Shown here: positions 31,034-31,825 of the stretch, piece after piece
Layout: each line of letters starts with the position of its first letter
Position numbering within the stretch: position 1 is the first letter of the stretch
Origin: DASSFZ01 sp036514635
GTDB lineage: Bacteria; Chloroflexota; Anaerolineae; Fen-1058
NCBI GenBank assembly: GCA_036514635.1
Contig: DATBWU010000173.1
Coordinates: 1 to 31,825, forward strand
DNA: 31,825 bases
Direction of reading: 5' to 3'
Notes under the pieces: model-generated
The model's input: the letters and a program-made list of their open reading frames with translations, nothing else
Told to the model about the DNA's origin: nothing
Database searches by the model: none
Made by a program: the position numbers and the translations under genes

Positions 31034-31747
31034 TCATCCGCGACTGGTGAGGGGCAAGCACGCACCGTTGATGGCGTTCGCCTCATCCGAGCACAGGTAC
31101 AGCATCGCCGCTGCAATCTCTTCAGCCGCCGTGGACCTGGAAAAGTCCTTGCCCGGTTCGGCGGCGCGCTGTTCCGGCGTGACGATCGAGTTGACGACGA
31201 TCAGGTTGGCCGTCGCGCCGGTTCCTTTGAACTCGTCGGCCAGCGCCAGCACCAGCGCGTCGGCGGCGGCCTTGCCCATCGCGTAGAGCGCGGTCTTCGC
31301 CGAGGGCGCTTGCGCGCGCGGCGACGTGACGCTGATGAAGCGGCCCCAGCCGTTCGCTTTCAGCGGGTTGACAAATGCGCGCACGACGTTGAGCACGGTT
31401 TTGATCAGTACGGTGTGGGTGAAGTCCCAGTCGGCCATGGGGATGTCCGCGATCAACGTGCCCCCTTTGTAGCCGCCGACCAGATGCAGCACGACGTCGA
31501 CGTGCCCAAACCTTGCCAGGATTTGATCGGCCCAGGCTTGCGTCGCCGCATCGCCGGTGAGATCGACCGACGATGCCAGGCGGCGATCGTCGGGCAGGTG
31601 AAGCGAATCGAGCAGCTGAGTCAGGTCGGCCGGGTTTCGTCCTGCGACGGCGATCTTCGCCCCAGCCTCGGCAAACGCGCGCACGACCGTCGGCCCCAAT
31701 CCCCCGGATGCGCCCGCGATCGCGACGACGTTATCGGTCAGCGACAT
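31034..31747 (-). CDS. SDR-family NAD(P)-dependent oxidoreductase
   Basis: Encodes 237 aa. The cofactor motif GASGGLG is at residues 12-18. The catalytic set is visible: Ser142 (SVTSPRA), Tyr155 and Lys159 (YAMGK). AGRNP follows the second strand, suggesting NADP(H) preference. It is a classical short-chain dehydrogenase; the substrate is unknown. The start has GGGAGG before the ATG. The C-terminus is short (NGACLPLTSRG) and the stop lies next to a palindromic repeat, so the tail may have been trimmed. No neighbour on its own strand indicates a pathway. Confidence 0.92.
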   Translation of the reverse strand: MSLTDNVVAIAGASGGLGPTVVRAFAEAGAKIAVAGRNPADLTQLLDSLHLPDDRRLASSVDLTGDAATQAWADQILARFGHVDVVLHLVGGYKGGTLIADIPMADWDFTHTVLIKTVLNVVRAFVNPLKANGWGRFISVTSPRAQAPSAKTALYAMGKAAADALVLALADEFKGTGATANLIVVNSIVTPEQRAAEPGKDFSRSTAAEEIAAAMLYLCSDEANAINGACLPLTSRG

Positions 31748-31779
31748 GGTGTCCTCCCTGGTTATGTTAGCGGGTACAC

Positions 31780-31809
31780 ATCATAAACCCGGCGCGAGGA
31801 ATTTACCAA
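31780..31809 (-). promoter_or_regulatory. Probable promoter of the SDR gene
   Basis: On the minus strand TTGGTA (31809-31804), 18-bp spacer, TATGAT (31785-31780). The leader is about 26 nt with GGGAGG before the ATG at 31747. Confidence 0.5.
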
Positions 31810-31825
31810 ACCACGGTATACTTAC

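Overview
The window looks like a chromosomal segment of a high-GC bacterium, most probably a Chloroflexota (Anaerolineae-like) lineage. That placement is an inference. It rests on a secreted lipoprotein with Thr/Pro linkers and an NBR1-type Ig domain, a nucleoside-type solute receptor anchored by a C-terminal membrane helix, a TPR/SH3 membrane protein, tdh-kbl, and a very high density of short palindromic repeats. I see no rRNA, tRNA, CRISPR array, phage genes or transposase.

Layout. 1-2976: a small envelope-stress-like regulon in which an ECF sigma factor and a membrane anti-sigma candidate (+) diverge from a DUF4097 protein and a DUF6249-like membrane protein (-). Both sides carry the same ECF-type promoter. 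2986-5586: an MrfA/YprA-like DEAD/DEAH helicase with an inserted HNH nuclease domain, which itself contains a palindromic repeat in frame. 5983-8694: a convergent lipoprotein and a GHL10-type glycoside hydrolase. 9303-11630: an FtsK/SpoIIIE translocase. 11896-17306: a BMP-family receptor, two permeases and a double ATPase, probably a nucleoside importer. 17390-21552: a GNAT acetyltransferase, then a MacB/LolCDE-like FtsX permease with its ATPase (-). 21812-27259: a histidine phosphatase, a UbiA prenyltransferase fused to an unknown domain, and a large TPR/SH3 membrane protein. 27523-28437: a DUF4258 / YgiT-type zinc finger / RNHCP cluster resembling a toxin-antitoxin locus. 28537-30888: tdh-kbl, the threonine-to-glycine pathway. 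31034-31747: an SDR oxidoreductase.

The most unusual aspect is the repeat landscape. Short inverted-repeat elements fill nearly every intergenic gap. Two have clear 7-bp target duplications. One locus shows one element inside another, and a second locus shows a third element inside the second. A separate family consists of hairpins with unrelated stems but the same small loop (TGAA, TAAA or TTGA). Several repeats supply the stop codon of the adjacent gene, and at least one lies in frame inside a protein domain. This suggests non-autonomous elements mobilised by a transposase outside the window, with insertions favoured or tolerated at gene 3' ends.
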